A stretch of DNA of 64,000 nucleotides from Anaerolineales bacterium (GTDB taxonomy: Bacteria; Chloroflexota; Anaerolineae; Anaerolineales; Villigracilaceae), in assembly GCA_020634895.1 (NCBI GenBank), contig JACKAV010000006.1:62001-126000 (forward strand), written 5' to 3'. Under the pieces are notes generated by a model. The model had not been told where the DNA came from. It did no database searches and was given only the letters and a program-made list of their open reading frames with translations. The translations under genes were made by a program, and so were the position numbers. The first letter of the stretch is position 1; every line of letters starts with the position of its first letter. Below are positions 1-8,530 of this stretch, piece by piece.

Positions 1-2
1 TT

Positions 3-1655
3 CTGGTCGTGCTGCTGCCCGCATTCGCTTTTACAGTTGGGGCGTTGCTGCCTTCGCGTGCGTCTGTAGCGGCTGCAACAGGTCTGCTTGCGTTTGCGGG
101 GTTGGCGTTTTTTGATCCAACTGAACTGACAATCGTTCTCGGTGACATTGGCGGGCTTGCGACCAAAGCTGTGGGCATTGCGTTGGTCATTGGCTGGGGA
201 GTGAGCGTCGTCGCGCTGATTCTCCGTCAGGTAATGGGAACAGTTTCAACGTCAGGTGTGAAGCGGACGGTCGGTTGGCTGGGCGCGGGCGTGGCGTGGG
301 TCATTGTCATCGCTGCATTCTTCGTGTTCGGTCATCCCGGTTTTTATGGTGACCGTCTCTTTGTCATCTTCAAAGATCAGGTGGATATTTCAGATGTTGC
401 GAACATCGCTGATCGTAATGAACGTTTGACCGAAGCCTATACGCGTTTGGTCGATCATGCGGATCAAACGCAGGCAGACTTGCGCCAAACTTTCGATACA
501 TTTGGTGTGAAGTACACGCCGTATTATTTGGAGAACGCGATGGAGGTGCAGGGCGGAGCGTTTATGCGCCTGTTCCTGATGACCCGCTCGGAAGTGGACC
601 GCGTCATTCCCAGCCCGCGCCTGCGTGCCGCTCCCGAAGATTCTCCCTCGCCGGGATTTGAGTCGGGTCCGCCTGCGGATTATGTCGGTTGGAATATCAA
701 AATGATCGGTGCTGACAAAGTGTGGACGGAATTCGGTGTGCGCGGCGAGGGAATCGTTGTCGGGCAGTCTGATTCAGGTGTGGATGGGAATCATCCCGCG
801 ATTGCAAAACAATATCGCGGCTACAACGGCAGCGACGATTACAACTGGTTCGACCCGTGGGACGGTACGTCCTCGCCGAACGATGAAGGCGGACACGGCA
901 CCCATACGATGGGGACGATCCTGGGCGAGGGCGGCATTGGCGTCGCTCCCGAGGCGCAGTGGATCGGCTGCGTAAACCTCGACCGTAACCTTGCGAACCC
1001 GGCTTTGTATCTCGATTGCATGCAGTTCATGCTTGCGCCTTTTCCCATTGGCGGCGATCCGCTGCGAGACGGCGATCCGACCAAAGCCGCGCATGTGATG
1101 AATAACTCATGGGGCTGCCCTGAGATCGAAGGCTGCGACCCGAATGCGCTTTTGTATGCGGCGAATCATCTGCGTGATGCCGGTATCTTTGTGGTCGTTT
1201 CCACCGGCAACGACGGACCGAATTGCGAAACCGTCTACGCTCCGCTTTCTTTATATGACTCTGTCTTCTCCGTTGGCGCAATTGACCGTTCCGGGAATCT
1301 GGCAGATTTCAGCAGCCGCGGACCTGTCACTGCGGACGGCTCCGGGCGCATCAAACCGGATATCGTCGCGCCGGGTGTGGATGTTTTTTCGTCCCTGCCG
1401 TTAAATTCGTACGGCTCGAACAGCGGCACGTCGATGGCGGGACCGCACCTTGTCGGCGTGGTGGCGTTGATCTGGTCTGCGCAGCCGGAACTCATTGGTG
1501 ATATTGACGCGACCGAACAGCTTATCATCGATACGGCATCTCCGTATCGCGGTAATACTTCCCTGGGCTGTTTCAGCGGCGATGATCCCAGTAACGCTTA
1601 TGGCTATGGCGTGGTGAACGTCTATGAAGCTGTAAAGCAGGCGTTGGGAAAATAA
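3..1655 (+). CDS. Membrane-associated subtilisin-like (S8) serine protease, 5'-truncated
   Basis: The reading frame is open to the first bases of the window, so the true N-terminus lies outside; residue numbers here count from the GTG at base 9. The first ~110 residues are hydrophobic, with likely membrane segments at about 45-75 and 90-110. A linker or prodomain-like stretch follows, then a peptidase S8 domain (about 235-548). The catalytic triad is visible: Asp255 in DSGVDG, His296 in GHGTH and Ser475 in GTSMAG, with the oxyanion Asn in NNSWG. The arrangement suggests a protease domain held at the outer face of the membrane by an N-terminal membrane region. No substrate can be inferred. The next gene follows after about 27 nt on the same strand. 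Confidence 0.9.
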   Translation: MVVLLPAFAFTVGALLPSRASVAAATGLLAFAGLAFFDPTELTIVLGDIGGLATKAVGIALVIGWGVSVVALILRQVMGTVSTSGVKRTVGWLGAGVAWVIVIAAFFVFGHPGFYGDRLFVIFKDQVDISDVANIADRNERLTEAYTRLVDHADQTQADLRQTFDTFGVKYTPYYLENAMEVQGGAFMRLFLMTRSEVDRVIPSPRLRAAPEDSPSPGFESGPPADYVGWNIKMIGADKVWTEFGVRGEGIVVGQSDSGVDGNHPAIAKQYRGYNGSDDYNWFDPWDGTSSPNDEGGHGTHTMGTILGEGGIGVAPEAQWIGCVNLDRNLANPALYLDCMQFMLAPFPIGGDPLRDGDPTKAAHVMNNSWGCPEIEGCDPNALLYAANHLRDAGIFVVVSTGNDGPNCETVYAPLSLYDSVFSVGAIDRSGNLADFSSRGPVTADGSGRIKPDIVAPGVDVFSSLPLNSYGSNSGTSMAGPHLVGVVALIWSAQPELIGDIDATEQLIIDTASPYRGNTSLGCFSGDDPSNAYGYGVVNVYEAVKQALGK

Positions 1656-1682
1656 GTCCATTTGATCAGAGGGAACCATGCA

Positions 1683-2591
1683 ATGAAACGAATCACCAGG
1701 ATCGTATTAAGTGTTCTTGCCGGTCTGCTCATCCTTGCCGTGGGCGGATTGCTTTGGAAGACGCGTCAGGAGGCATATAACCTTCTCCATTCGCCAATGG
1801 CGACGCGTACTCTTCCCACCGAAACCCCTGCAGATTACAACCTGCCGTACGACGATGTGACCATTATCAACCCGGATGGAATGAAGCTTGCCGGTTGGTA
1901 TATCCCATCTGAGAATGGCGCGGTTATCATCATGCAGCACGGATACAAATCCATGCGCGGAGAACTTCTCAATGAAGCGGAGATGATGCATCGCCACGGA
2001 TACGGTGCGTTGATCACATCCATTCGTGCGCACGATTACAGCGAAGGGGAGCTTATCACGCTCGGTTTTTATGAAGTGCAGGATATGGAAGCCTGGTATC
2101 AGTATCTTCTTACCCGTGATGATATCGACCCGGAAAAGATTGGCATCCTTGGAAATTCGTACGGAGGTATGTTGTCCATTCAGTATGCTTCGCAGAATCC
2201 AAACATCAAAGCGGTGGTTGCCAACAGCGCTTTCTCGTCCATGTCGGATACCGTATCGACCAGCGTCAAACATTTCACCGGGTTGCCCGAATTCCCATTT
2301 GTTCCATTGATCGTTTTCTGGGCGCAGGTGGATACGGGCATCAAGATCGAGGAGATCGATGCAACCAAATGGATTCCACTTATTGGCCCGCGCCCTGTTT
2401 TCCTGATGCAAGGCGGCGCAGATACGGTCATCTCGCCGGATAGCGGTCAACGCCTTTACGATGCGGCAAAAGAGCCCAGGGAATTATGGTATGACCCTGC
2501 ACTTGGTCACGTCGAGTTCGATAAGGAATACCCTGAAGAGTATGAGGCGCGAGTCTCGGCGTTCTACGATAAATATTTGTTGGGAATGTGA
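1683..2591 (+). CDS. Alpha/beta hydrolase with N-terminal membrane anchor
   Basis: Serine hydrolase of the alpha/beta fold with an N-terminal signal anchor (residues ~4-26), so probably extracytoplasmic. The nucleophile elbow is GNSYGG with Ser159; the likely acid is Asp247 (GGADT) and the base His276 (GHVEF), in the order and spacing of the fold. The oxyanion region is the QHGY stretch near residue 85. The ATG at 1683 was chosen over the in-frame TTG at 1662 because an AGAGGGA ribosome-binding site sits about 8 nt before it. Sequence resembles YqkD/BAAT-type hydrolases of unknown substrate. It overlaps or abuts the next gene, suggesting one transcript with the protease before it and the split-barrel protein after it. 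Confidence 0.85.
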   Translation: MKRITRIVLSVLAGLLILAVGGLLWKTRQEAYNLLHSPMATRTLPTETPADYNLPYDDVTIINPDGMKLAGWYIPSENGAVIIMQHGYKSMRGELLNEAEMMHRHGYGALITSIRAHDYSEGELITLGFYEVQDMEAWYQYLLTRDDIDPEKIGILGNSYGGMLSIQYASQNPNIKAVVANSAFSSMSDTVSTSVKHFTGLPEFPFVPLIVFWAQVDTGIKIEEIDATKWIPLIGPRPVFLMQGGADTVISPDSGQRLYDAAKEPRELWYDPALGHVEFDKEYPEEYEARVSAFYDKYLLGM

Positions 2592-2593
2592 GC

Positions 2594-3079
2594 ATGCCAA
2601 AAGTTACCCGTCCAAAATTTCCTAAAGGATATGTCGATAACCCCGTCTCGGAAGTATCGTGGGAACATGTTGAGAAGCGGTTGACCGAATCCATTAATTA
2701 CTGGATGTGTTCGGTCTATCCTGATGGGCGTCCACATGTCGTTCCGCGCTGGGGCGTTTATCTCGATGGCAGGTTTTATTACGATGGCAGTCCCGAGACG
2801 CGCCATGCCCGTAACATTGTGAAAAACCCGAACGTGACCCTGCATCTTGAAAGCGGAAATGATGTGGTCATCATGGAAGGAACATCGCGTCCCGCCTCAA
2901 AACCGGACCCGGAACTTGCCCAACGTCTCTCCGCCGCCTTCATCGTCAAGTACGAATCCGATGGATATGCTCCCAAGCCCGATCAATGGGATGAAGGCGG
3001 CTTGTATGTTTTCACTCCGCGCCAATGCCTGGCGTGGACGACCTTCTTCGAAAATCCCACCAAGTTCATCTTTGATTAG
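2594..3079 (+). CDS. Pyridoxamine 5'-phosphate oxidase-family (split beta-barrel) protein
   Basis: About 161 residues, typical of the FMN/F420-binding split beta-barrel family. Visible family features are the opening strand pair ending in a GRPHVVPRWG-type strand, the KNPNVTLHLESG segment that lines the cofactor site, and the C-terminal aromatic stretch. It probably reduces or binds a small molecule with a flavin or deazaflavin, but neither cofactor nor substrate can be assigned. A GTG at 2588 overlaps the upstream stop codon; the ATG at 2594 is preferred because GGGA lies 8 nt upstream. The gene is translationally coupled to the hydrolase before it. Confidence 0.75.
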   Translation: MPKVTRPKFPKGYVDNPVSEVSWEHVEKRLTESINYWMCSVYPDGRPHVVPRWGVYLDGRFYYDGSPETRHARNIVKNPNVTLHLESGNDVVIMEGTSRPASKPDPELAQRLSAAFIVKYESDGYAPKPDQWDEGGLYVFTPRQCLAWTTFFENPTKFIFD

Positions 3080-3081
3080 CC

Positions 3082-3687
3082 ATGTTGATATATTTGTTTC
3101 AAGGAATTGGATACGGCTTCGCCGCCGCCTCTCAACCCGGACCCTTTCAGGCGTTTCTGGTCTCTCAATCTTTGACCCGCGGCTGGAAGCGTGCCCTGCC
3201 CGGTGCGCTTGCCCCATTGGTGAGTGATGGTCCCATTATTTTGTTATGTGTGTTGGTGTTGAGTCAACTGCCGGACTGGCTGCAACAGGTTATGTACATT
3301 TTGGGCGGACTCTTCGTTTTGTATCTTGCTTATGGCGCATTCAAATCATGGCGTGATTACGATGAGACGATTTCTCATCCAGAACTGTCCAATCAGCAGA
3401 CCATTCTCAAAGCCGCGTTGACCAATGCCCTAAGCCCCGGTGCCTACCTCTTCTGGATGTTCATTACCGGTCCGCTGTTGGTACAGGGCTGGCGCGAGAC
3501 TCCGATTCACGGGGTTGCGCTGCTGGTCGGCTTCTATGCTACATTGATATCGGGTCTCGCGGTCATTATTGTCATCTTCGGTTCGGCGGCGAGACTGGGA
3601 CCCAAACTCAACCGGGCTTTGTTGGGAATTTCCAGCATCGTTCTTTTCGGCTTCGGTCTGTATCAACTTTGGAAAGGGATTTTTTAA
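3082..3687 (+). CDS. LysE/RhtB-family amino-acid exporter
   Basis: 201 residues with about six hydrophobic helices, the size and pattern of LysE/RhtB translocators. The N-terminal segment carries the family-like QPGPFQAFLVSQ stretch, and the central NALSPGAYLFW motif matches the second conserved Pro-containing helix. The likely role is export of an amino acid or similar small solute across the cytoplasmic membrane; the substrate is unknown. It starts 2 nt after the upstream stop codon and is the last gene of a four-gene rightward run that ends at the hairpin at 3751-3783. Confidence 0.85.
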   Translation: MLIYLFQGIGYGFAAASQPGPFQAFLVSQSLTRGWKRALPGALAPLVSDGPIILLCVLVLSQLPDWLQQVMYILGGLFVLYLAYGAFKSWRDYDETISHPELSNQQTILKAALTNALSPGAYLFWMFITGPLLVQGWRETPIHGVALLVGFYATLISGLAVIIVIFGSAARLGPKLNRALLGISSIVLFGFGLYQLWKGIF

Positions 3688-3750
3688 AAGTAGACTCGAA
3701 TGGATGAAGAGGCAGTGTTACAGGATAATTTGGAAAAGGCAATTTGAAAA

Positions 3751-3783
3751 AAAGAACCCGTCTCATTACAAGACGGGTTCTTT
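3751..3783. terminator. Bidirectional intrinsic terminator
   Basis: A 13-bp perfect stem (3751-3763 with 3771-3783) and 7-nt loop, with A-runs before and T-runs after it, so it can end both the rightward LysE operon and the leftward ATPase gene. Confidence 0.9.
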
Positions 3784-3802
3784 ACTGTTCACTGAACACT
3801 GC

Positions 3803-6502
3803 TTACTGCTTACTGAATCTCTTCCCAACTTCCATCACTATGAACACGATCAAACCTGACCCGATCGCAATGGACAGGTCATGCCATTTGAGCGGGAGGA
3901 CTTCGAAGAAATTTGCCAGACCAGGGATGTACATCACCATCAACTGCAGGAGGAAGACCAGCAAAGCCATACCCGCCAGCAAGCTGTTGCTCAACAAGCC
4001 CTGCTTGAACAGCGGAACTTTTGTGGACCGTGAAGCCATCGCCTGAAAGACCTGCATGAACGCCAGTGACGTGAAGATCATCGTCTGCCATTCGGGGCGG
4101 TTGGTAAAGTAATACCAGGAGCCCAGTCCGAGGGCGAGGATGCCGATGAGCACACCGACCCAAATGGTCTGCATCCCTGCGCCGCGCGAGAAAACACCTT
4201 CGGTGGGGGAATATGGTTTGCGCTTCATCGTATCGGGTTCGGGATTTTCCACACCCATGCCGAGACCGAGCAGACCATCCGTCAATAGGTTTAACCAAAG
4301 CAATTGCAGAGGCAGCAAAGGAAGCGGCTTGCCGAGGAATGGCGCAAGCAGCATCACCAATATTTTGCCGAGATTGCCCGCCACGCTGAACCGCACGAAC
4401 TTGCGGATGTTATCGTAGATCGTGCGACCTTCCTGCACAGCGGAAATGATGGTCGCAAAATTATCGTCGAGCAGAACCAGATCAGAGGCTTCCTTCGAAA
4501 CGTCCGTGCCGGTGATGCCCATCGCCACGCCGATATCCGCTTTGCGAAGCGCGGGCGCATCGTTTACGCCGTCGCCGGTCATGGAAACGATATGTCCCTT
4601 TTCCTGCAATGCCTGCACGATCTGTAATTTATGTTCCGGCGCAACACGCGCGAACACGTTGACTTCATCCACTACATTTTTCAATTCATCGAAAGACAAC
4701 TTCTCGATCTCGGTGCCGGTCAGTGCGCGCCCGTTCTCGGTGATGCCTAACTGACGCGCGATCTCAATGGCTGTCAGCGGATGGTCGCCGGTGATCATGA
4801 TCGGGCGAATACCCGCGTTCTTGCATGTGGCAACAGCATCTTCCACCTCGGAGCGCGGTGGGTCGATCATGCCGAACAGACCGAGCAGCGTGATATTCTG
4901 TTCAAGGTCGGTTTGGATGACTTCAGGGATGGAATTCATCAAGCGGAAGCCAACGCCGAGGACGCGCATGCCTTTCTTGGCAAGACGGTCGTTCGCCGCC
5001 TCGATCCTGGACCTCCAGTCTGCATCCAGTTTATGAGCTTTGCCGTCCGTCCAGACATGACTTGTGATATCGAGCAATCCATCCACGCTGCCTTTGGTGA
5101 AAGCGATATAACGTTTGTCGCCGATGTCCAATCCCGCCAGAACGGTGGGATCGTACTTCGCAAGATGATGAACGGTCGTCATCCGCTTGCGTTCCGAGTC
5201 GAATGGAAGTTCTGCCGTGCGGGGGAAGGATGAGTCCAGCGACGATTTCCAATATCCCATTTTGGCGGCGGCTACTACAAGCGCGCCTTCGGTCGGGTCG
5301 CCCATCGTGTGGAAGCGGTCATCGCCTTCGTCGATCAGTTTGGCGTCGTTGCACAGGGCGCCGCCGATCGCCGTCAGCGAAAGGGAGGATTGGACGGGCG
5401 AACCAAGCCCACGGGTGGCGCGAGGCGAACCGTCGCGCGTTACATCTTGAGTCAGGTCGAGGGCGTGTTCTGCTACATCCAACACAACGACGGTCATCCG
5501 GTTTTCGGTCAGCGTGCCGGTCTTATCCGAACAGATGACCGTGACCGAGCCGAGCGTTTCCACGGCGGGGAGTTTGCGAATGAGCGCCTGACGTTTGAGC
5601 ATGCGCTGTGCGCCGAGCGCCAGCGTAATGGTGACGACGGCGGGCAGACCTTCGGGCACGATGGCAACCGCAACACTGACCGCGGTGAGAAGCATGTGAC
5701 GGATTTCGTCGCCGCGCAGCAGACCGAGAATGAAGATGAGAACTGCAATACCGACGCCGATCAGCGCGAGATTTTTGCCAAGCGAATCGAGACGACGTTG
5801 AAGCGGAGTTTGCTCCTGCTTCACCTGCTGGATCATATCCGCGATCTTGCCGAGTTCGGTGTTCATGCCGGTCGCAACGACGAGCGCAAGTCCGCGACCC
5901 TGCGTGATGACCGTGCCCATGTATGCCATGTTGCGTCGATCACCGAGCGGAAGTTCTTCGTTGGAAAGCGCGGCGGTATGTTTTTCGATGGCTTCCGATT
6001 CGCCCGTGAGCGCGGCTTCCTGAATTCGCAGGTTGACCGCTTCGAGCAAACGCAAGTCTGCTGGAATAACATTGCCCGTTTCGAGTTGGATCACGTCACC
6101 CGGCACGAGTTCGCGCGCCGACATCTCCAGCAATTTGCCGTCGCGTAACACGCGCACGTTCGGCACCGATAATTTTTTGAGCGCGGCAATCGCCTGCTCG
6201 GCGCGGTATTCCTGAAAGAAGCCGAGCAAAGCGTACAGCACTACAATGGATAAAATGGCGATCGTGTTCTTCGTATCTCCAAGCAGCCCCGCCACCACTG
6301 CCGCCGCAATCAGGATGAGCACCATCGTTGCGGTAACCTGTTCCCACAGGATTTGCAGCGGCGTGCGTCCGCCGCGTTCGATGAGTTCGTTCGTGCCGAA
6401 TTTTTCCTTGTGCGCATCCACCTGCGCCGCGTCCAGCCCCGTCTCTTTCGATGAGTTCAATTCTCGTAATGCTGTGTTGTTGTCTAAAATGTACCAGTTC
6501 AT
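3803..6502 (-). CDS. P-type (P2A) Ca2+-transporting ATPase
   Basis: 899 residues, the full length of SERCA/PMR1-like pumps. It has an N-terminal cation-ATPase domain, the phosphorylation motif DKTGTLT with Asp326, the nucleotide-binding region, and the hinge motifs TGDHP and TGDGVNDAP. In M4 the Ca2+ motif PEGLP is intact (Glu284), and M6 has NLLTDG, matching the SERCA Asn/Thr/Asp ligands of site II. In M5, however, the position of SERCA Glu771 (site I) is Lys713. Known one-Ca2+ bacterial pumps such as Listeria LMCA1 carry a basic residue there, so transport of one Ca2+ per ATP with proton counter-transport is inferred. An AGGAA sequence precedes the ATG. Monocistronic. Confidence 0.9.
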   Translation of the reverse strand: MNWYILDNNTALRELNSSKETGLDAAQVDAHKEKFGTNELIERGGRTPLQILWEQVTATMVLILIAAAVVAGLLGDTKNTIAILSIVVLYALLGFFQEYRAEQAIAALKKLSVPNVRVLRDGKLLEMSARELVPGDVIQLETGNVIPADLRLLEAVNLRIQEAALTGESEAIEKHTAALSNEELPLGDRRNMAYMGTVITQGRGLALVVATGMNTELGKIADMIQQVKQEQTPLQRRLDSLGKNLALIGVGIAVLIFILGLLRGDEIRHMLLTAVSVAVAIVPEGLPAVVTITLALGAQRMLKRQALIRKLPAVETLGSVTVICSDKTGTLTENRMTVVVLDVAEHALDLTQDVTRDGSPRATRGLGSPVQSSLSLTAIGGALCNDAKLIDEGDDRFHTMGDPTEGALVVAAAKMGYWKSSLDSSFPRTAELPFDSERKRMTTVHHLAKYDPTVLAGLDIGDKRYIAFTKGSVDGLLDITSHVWTDGKAHKLDADWRSRIEAANDRLAKKGMRVLGVGFRLMNSIPEVIQTDLEQNITLLGLFGMIDPPRSEVEDAVATCKNAGIRPIMITGDHPLTAIEIARQLGITENGRALTGTEIEKLSFDELKNVVDEVNVFARVAPEHKLQIVQALQEKGHIVSMTGDGVNDAPALRKADIGVAMGITGTDVSKEASDLVLLDDNFATIISAVQEGRTIYDNIRKFVRFSVAGNLGKILVMLLAPFLGKPLPLLPLQLLWLNLLTDGLLGLGMGVENPEPDTMKRKPYSPTEGVFSRGAGMQTIWVGVLIGILALGLGSWYYFTNRPEWQTMIFTSLAFMQVFQAMASRSTKVPLFKQGLLSNSLLAGMALLVFLLQLMVMYIPGLANFFEVLPLKWHDLSIAIGSGLIVFIVMEVGKRFSKQ

Positions 6503-6683
6503 GTTTTCCTAATTTCTCGGCTCACGCCGGGATGCCTTTTGAAAGGGCTGATATTGTAAAAAGGATTGGTTAAAACAATGTTATAAATGCGCTGTCAGAA
6601 CCTGTCAGGATGAAAATCCGCCTCAAACTGCGCCCGAACCTGCTCTGACTTTATCGGTTTTATCCACACTCAAGGAGAATCTC

Positions 6684-7148
6684 ATGTCTGACAACCGCCC
6701 CGATTTTAACCCGCAAACCGTCCACCGTTATTTTTCCGCGACCTGCTTCAACCAAACCTGGGACTTTATCGACAACCCCAGCCGCAGCGCCGAGGACGAT
6801 CTTGCTATGCTCCACACGGCGATGACCTCCCTCTGGCATTGGACTCAACGTGAAGATGTCACGCCGAAGAATTTGTCCATTGGGTATTGGCAGGTCTCGC
6901 GCGTGTATGCCCTGCTCGGTCAGGTGGACAACGCCCGCCGCTACGCTGAAGTCTGCTTGAAATACAGCGACGGCATCGAACCGGAATTCGTCGGCTTTGC
7001 ATATGAGGCGCTTGCCCGTGCCGAAATGGTGGCAGGCGATAAGGCGAAGATGAACGAGTATCTTACCAAAGCGCGGGAATGTGCCGGAAAAGTGGATGAC
7101 CCGGAAGACCGCGAGATATTGGAAAAAGATCTTGCTACGTTGAATTGA
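6684..7148 (+). CDS. Hypothetical helical (TPR-like) protein
   Basis: 154 residues, no signal peptide or membrane segment, not assigned to a named family. The C-terminal two thirds alternates amphipathic helices such as QVSRVYALLGQVDNARRYAEV and AYEALARAEMVAGDK, with the Ala/Gly/Tyr spacing of tetratricopeptide repeats, so a helical repeat fold is inferred. AAGGAG lies about 8 nt before the ATG. It stands alone between the ATPase (divergent) and a convergent terminator, and nothing nearby hints at a partner. Confidence 0.75.
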   Translation: MSDNRPDFNPQTVHRYFSATCFNQTWDFIDNPSRSAEDDLAMLHTAMTSLWHWTQREDVTPKNLSIGYWQVSRVYALLGQVDNARRYAEVCLKYSDGIEPEFVGFAYEALARAEMVAGDKAKMNEYLTKARECAGKVDDPEDREILEKDLATLN

Positions 7149-7153
7149 TATAA

Positions 7154-7181
7154 AAAACGCTCATCATTTGATGAGCGTTTT
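7154..7181. terminator. Bidirectional intrinsic terminator
   Basis: Perfect 13-bp arms (7154-7166 and 7169-7181) spelling AAAACGCTCATCA and its complement, flanked by A and T runs, between two convergent genes. Confidence 0.9.
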
Positions 7182-7209
7182 GCGTTTTAAGAACTTACCA
7201 ACACCCAAT

Positions 7210-8421
7210 CTACTTAACCATTCCCATTGCCTTACCGGCTTCGTAGATGACTTCCATTGCGTGTTCGATGTCCGAGGGATCGTGCGCGGCGGTGACGGTT
7301 GCGCGCAAACGTGACAAACCTTCCTGCACGGCGGGGGAGACAACCGGCAGAACGAAAACATCCTGTTCCTGACAGCGTTTGGTCAACTCAAAGGCTTTTT
7401 CATCGGTGCCGCACAATACGGGGACGATGGCAGTTTCGGTCAGCAAAGTGTCGAAGCCCATATTCTTCAACCCGCCGATGAACTGCCTGGTGTTGGCGTT
7501 CAAACGGTCAAGGCGTTCGGGTTCGTCGAGGATGACCTTGAAGGCTTCGTTGGCTGCCGCAGCCTGTGCAGGCGGAAGAGCCGCCGAGAAGATGTACGCG
7601 CGGCTGCCGTGACGCAGGAAGTCGATCAGTTCCTTTTTGCCCGCCACGTATCCGCCAACGGACGGGATGGTCTTGCTGAGCGTGCCCATCTTGATGTCGA
7701 TGACATCGCCCAAGCCGAAATGCTCTTCGATGCCGCGCCCGGTCTTGCCGAGCACGCCGACGGAGTGCGCCTCATCGATCATGAGCCAGGCGTTGTATTT
7801 CTTGCAGAGTTCCACGACCTTGGGCAGGTCAATAATGTCGCCGTCCATGCTGAAAACGGAGTCCGCGATGACAAGTTTGGAGACTTCGGCGGGCGCGTTC
7901 TTGAGTAGACCTTCGAGGTGATCCATGTCATTGTGGCGGAAGCGGCGGAATTCCGCGCCGGACATCAGACATCCGTCCACGATGGAGGCGTGGTTGATCT
8001 TGTCCGAGAAGACGTAATCGCCGCGTCCCATCAGGGTGGAGATGACGGTCAGGTTGGTGACATAGCCGGATGTGTAAGTGATGGCTGTTTCGGTGTGTTT
8101 GAAATCCGCGATCGTTTCTTCGAGTTCGTTGTGAATGGTCAACGTGCCCGCCAGTGTGCGGACGCCGTTGGTGCCTGTGCCGAATTTGTCCACGGCGCGT
8201 TTGGCGGCTTCGTTAATGCGTGGGTGACCGACCAGCCCCAGGTACGAGTAGGAGGCGTACATCCCCATGATGCGCCCTCGTACGCGGACTTTGGCGTCGG
8301 GCAGCATTTCCTCCACTGCCTGATTGTAAAAATAGTAGTCGTTATCCCGCAGGGAATCCAGGCGCTGCTTCAGGGCGGCGATGCGCTTGGTGCTGTTATT
8401 GTCGATGCTGTGAAAATCCAT
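7210..8421 (-). CDS. PLP-dependent alpha-oxoamine synthase (BioF/KBL/serine palmitoyltransferase family)
   Basis: 403 residues of fold-type I PLP enzyme. These enzymes condense an amino acid with an acyl-CoA or acyl-ACP. Family hallmarks are the glycine-rich YTSGYVTN loop, the DEAHSVG motif whose Asp contacts the PLP pyridine, and the Schiff-base lysine Lys250 in GTLSKT. The N-terminus (NDYYFYNQAVEE) and the ASYSYLGL segment resemble the bacterial serine palmitoyltransferase/AONS group, but no biotin, threonine-degradation or sphingolipid gene is adjacent. The exact product (7-keto-8-aminopelargonate, 2-amino-3-oxobutyrate or 3-ketosphinganine type) is left open. A GGAGG ribosome-binding site sits about 9 nt before the ATG. 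Confidence 0.88.
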   Translation of the reverse strand: MDFHSIDNNSTKRIAALKQRLDSLRDNDYYFYNQAVEEMLPDAKVRVRGRIMGMYASYSYLGLVGHPRINEAAKRAVDKFGTGTNGVRTLAGTLTIHNELEETIADFKHTETAITYTSGYVTNLTVISTLMGRGDYVFSDKINHASIVDGCLMSGAEFRRFRHNDMDHLEGLLKNAPAEVSKLVIADSVFSMDGDIIDLPKVVELCKKYNAWLMIDEAHSVGVLGKTGRGIEEHFGLGDVIDIKMGTLSKTIPSVGGYVAGKKELIDFLRHGSRAYIFSAALPPAQAAAANEAFKVILDEPERLDRLNANTRQFIGGLKNMGFDTLLTETAIVPVLCGTDEKAFELTKRCQEQDVFVLPVVSPAVQEGLSRLRATVTAAHDPSDIEHAMEVIYEAGKAMGMVK

Positions 8422-8502
8422 GAAAGTGCCTCCAAAAGTGATTAGGCAAGTTTAGCCGAGTGAATGGTTTCTGTCTAGTTGGTTTTGGGGATGTAATGAA
8501 GC

Positions 8503-8525
8503 AGGTCACGCTTTAAGCGTGACCT
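8503..8525 (-). terminator. Hairpin after ligA
   Basis: Perfect stem built on AGGTCACGCTT and its complement directly downstream of the ligA stop. The T-run after it is poor, so termination may be incomplete. It shares the GGTCAC/GTGACC core with the hairpins at 24456-24478 and 35943-35978. Confidence 0.55.
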
Positions 8526-8530
8526 ATTAT

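Noticed and set aside
1707..2450. 247-codon open frame on the minus strand
   Set aside because: Antisense to the alpha/beta hydrolase, which has an intact catalytic triad.
5309..6148. 279-codon open frame on the plus strand
   Set aside because: Antisense to the P-type ATPase core; composition is typical of a shadow frame and there is no ribosome-binding site.
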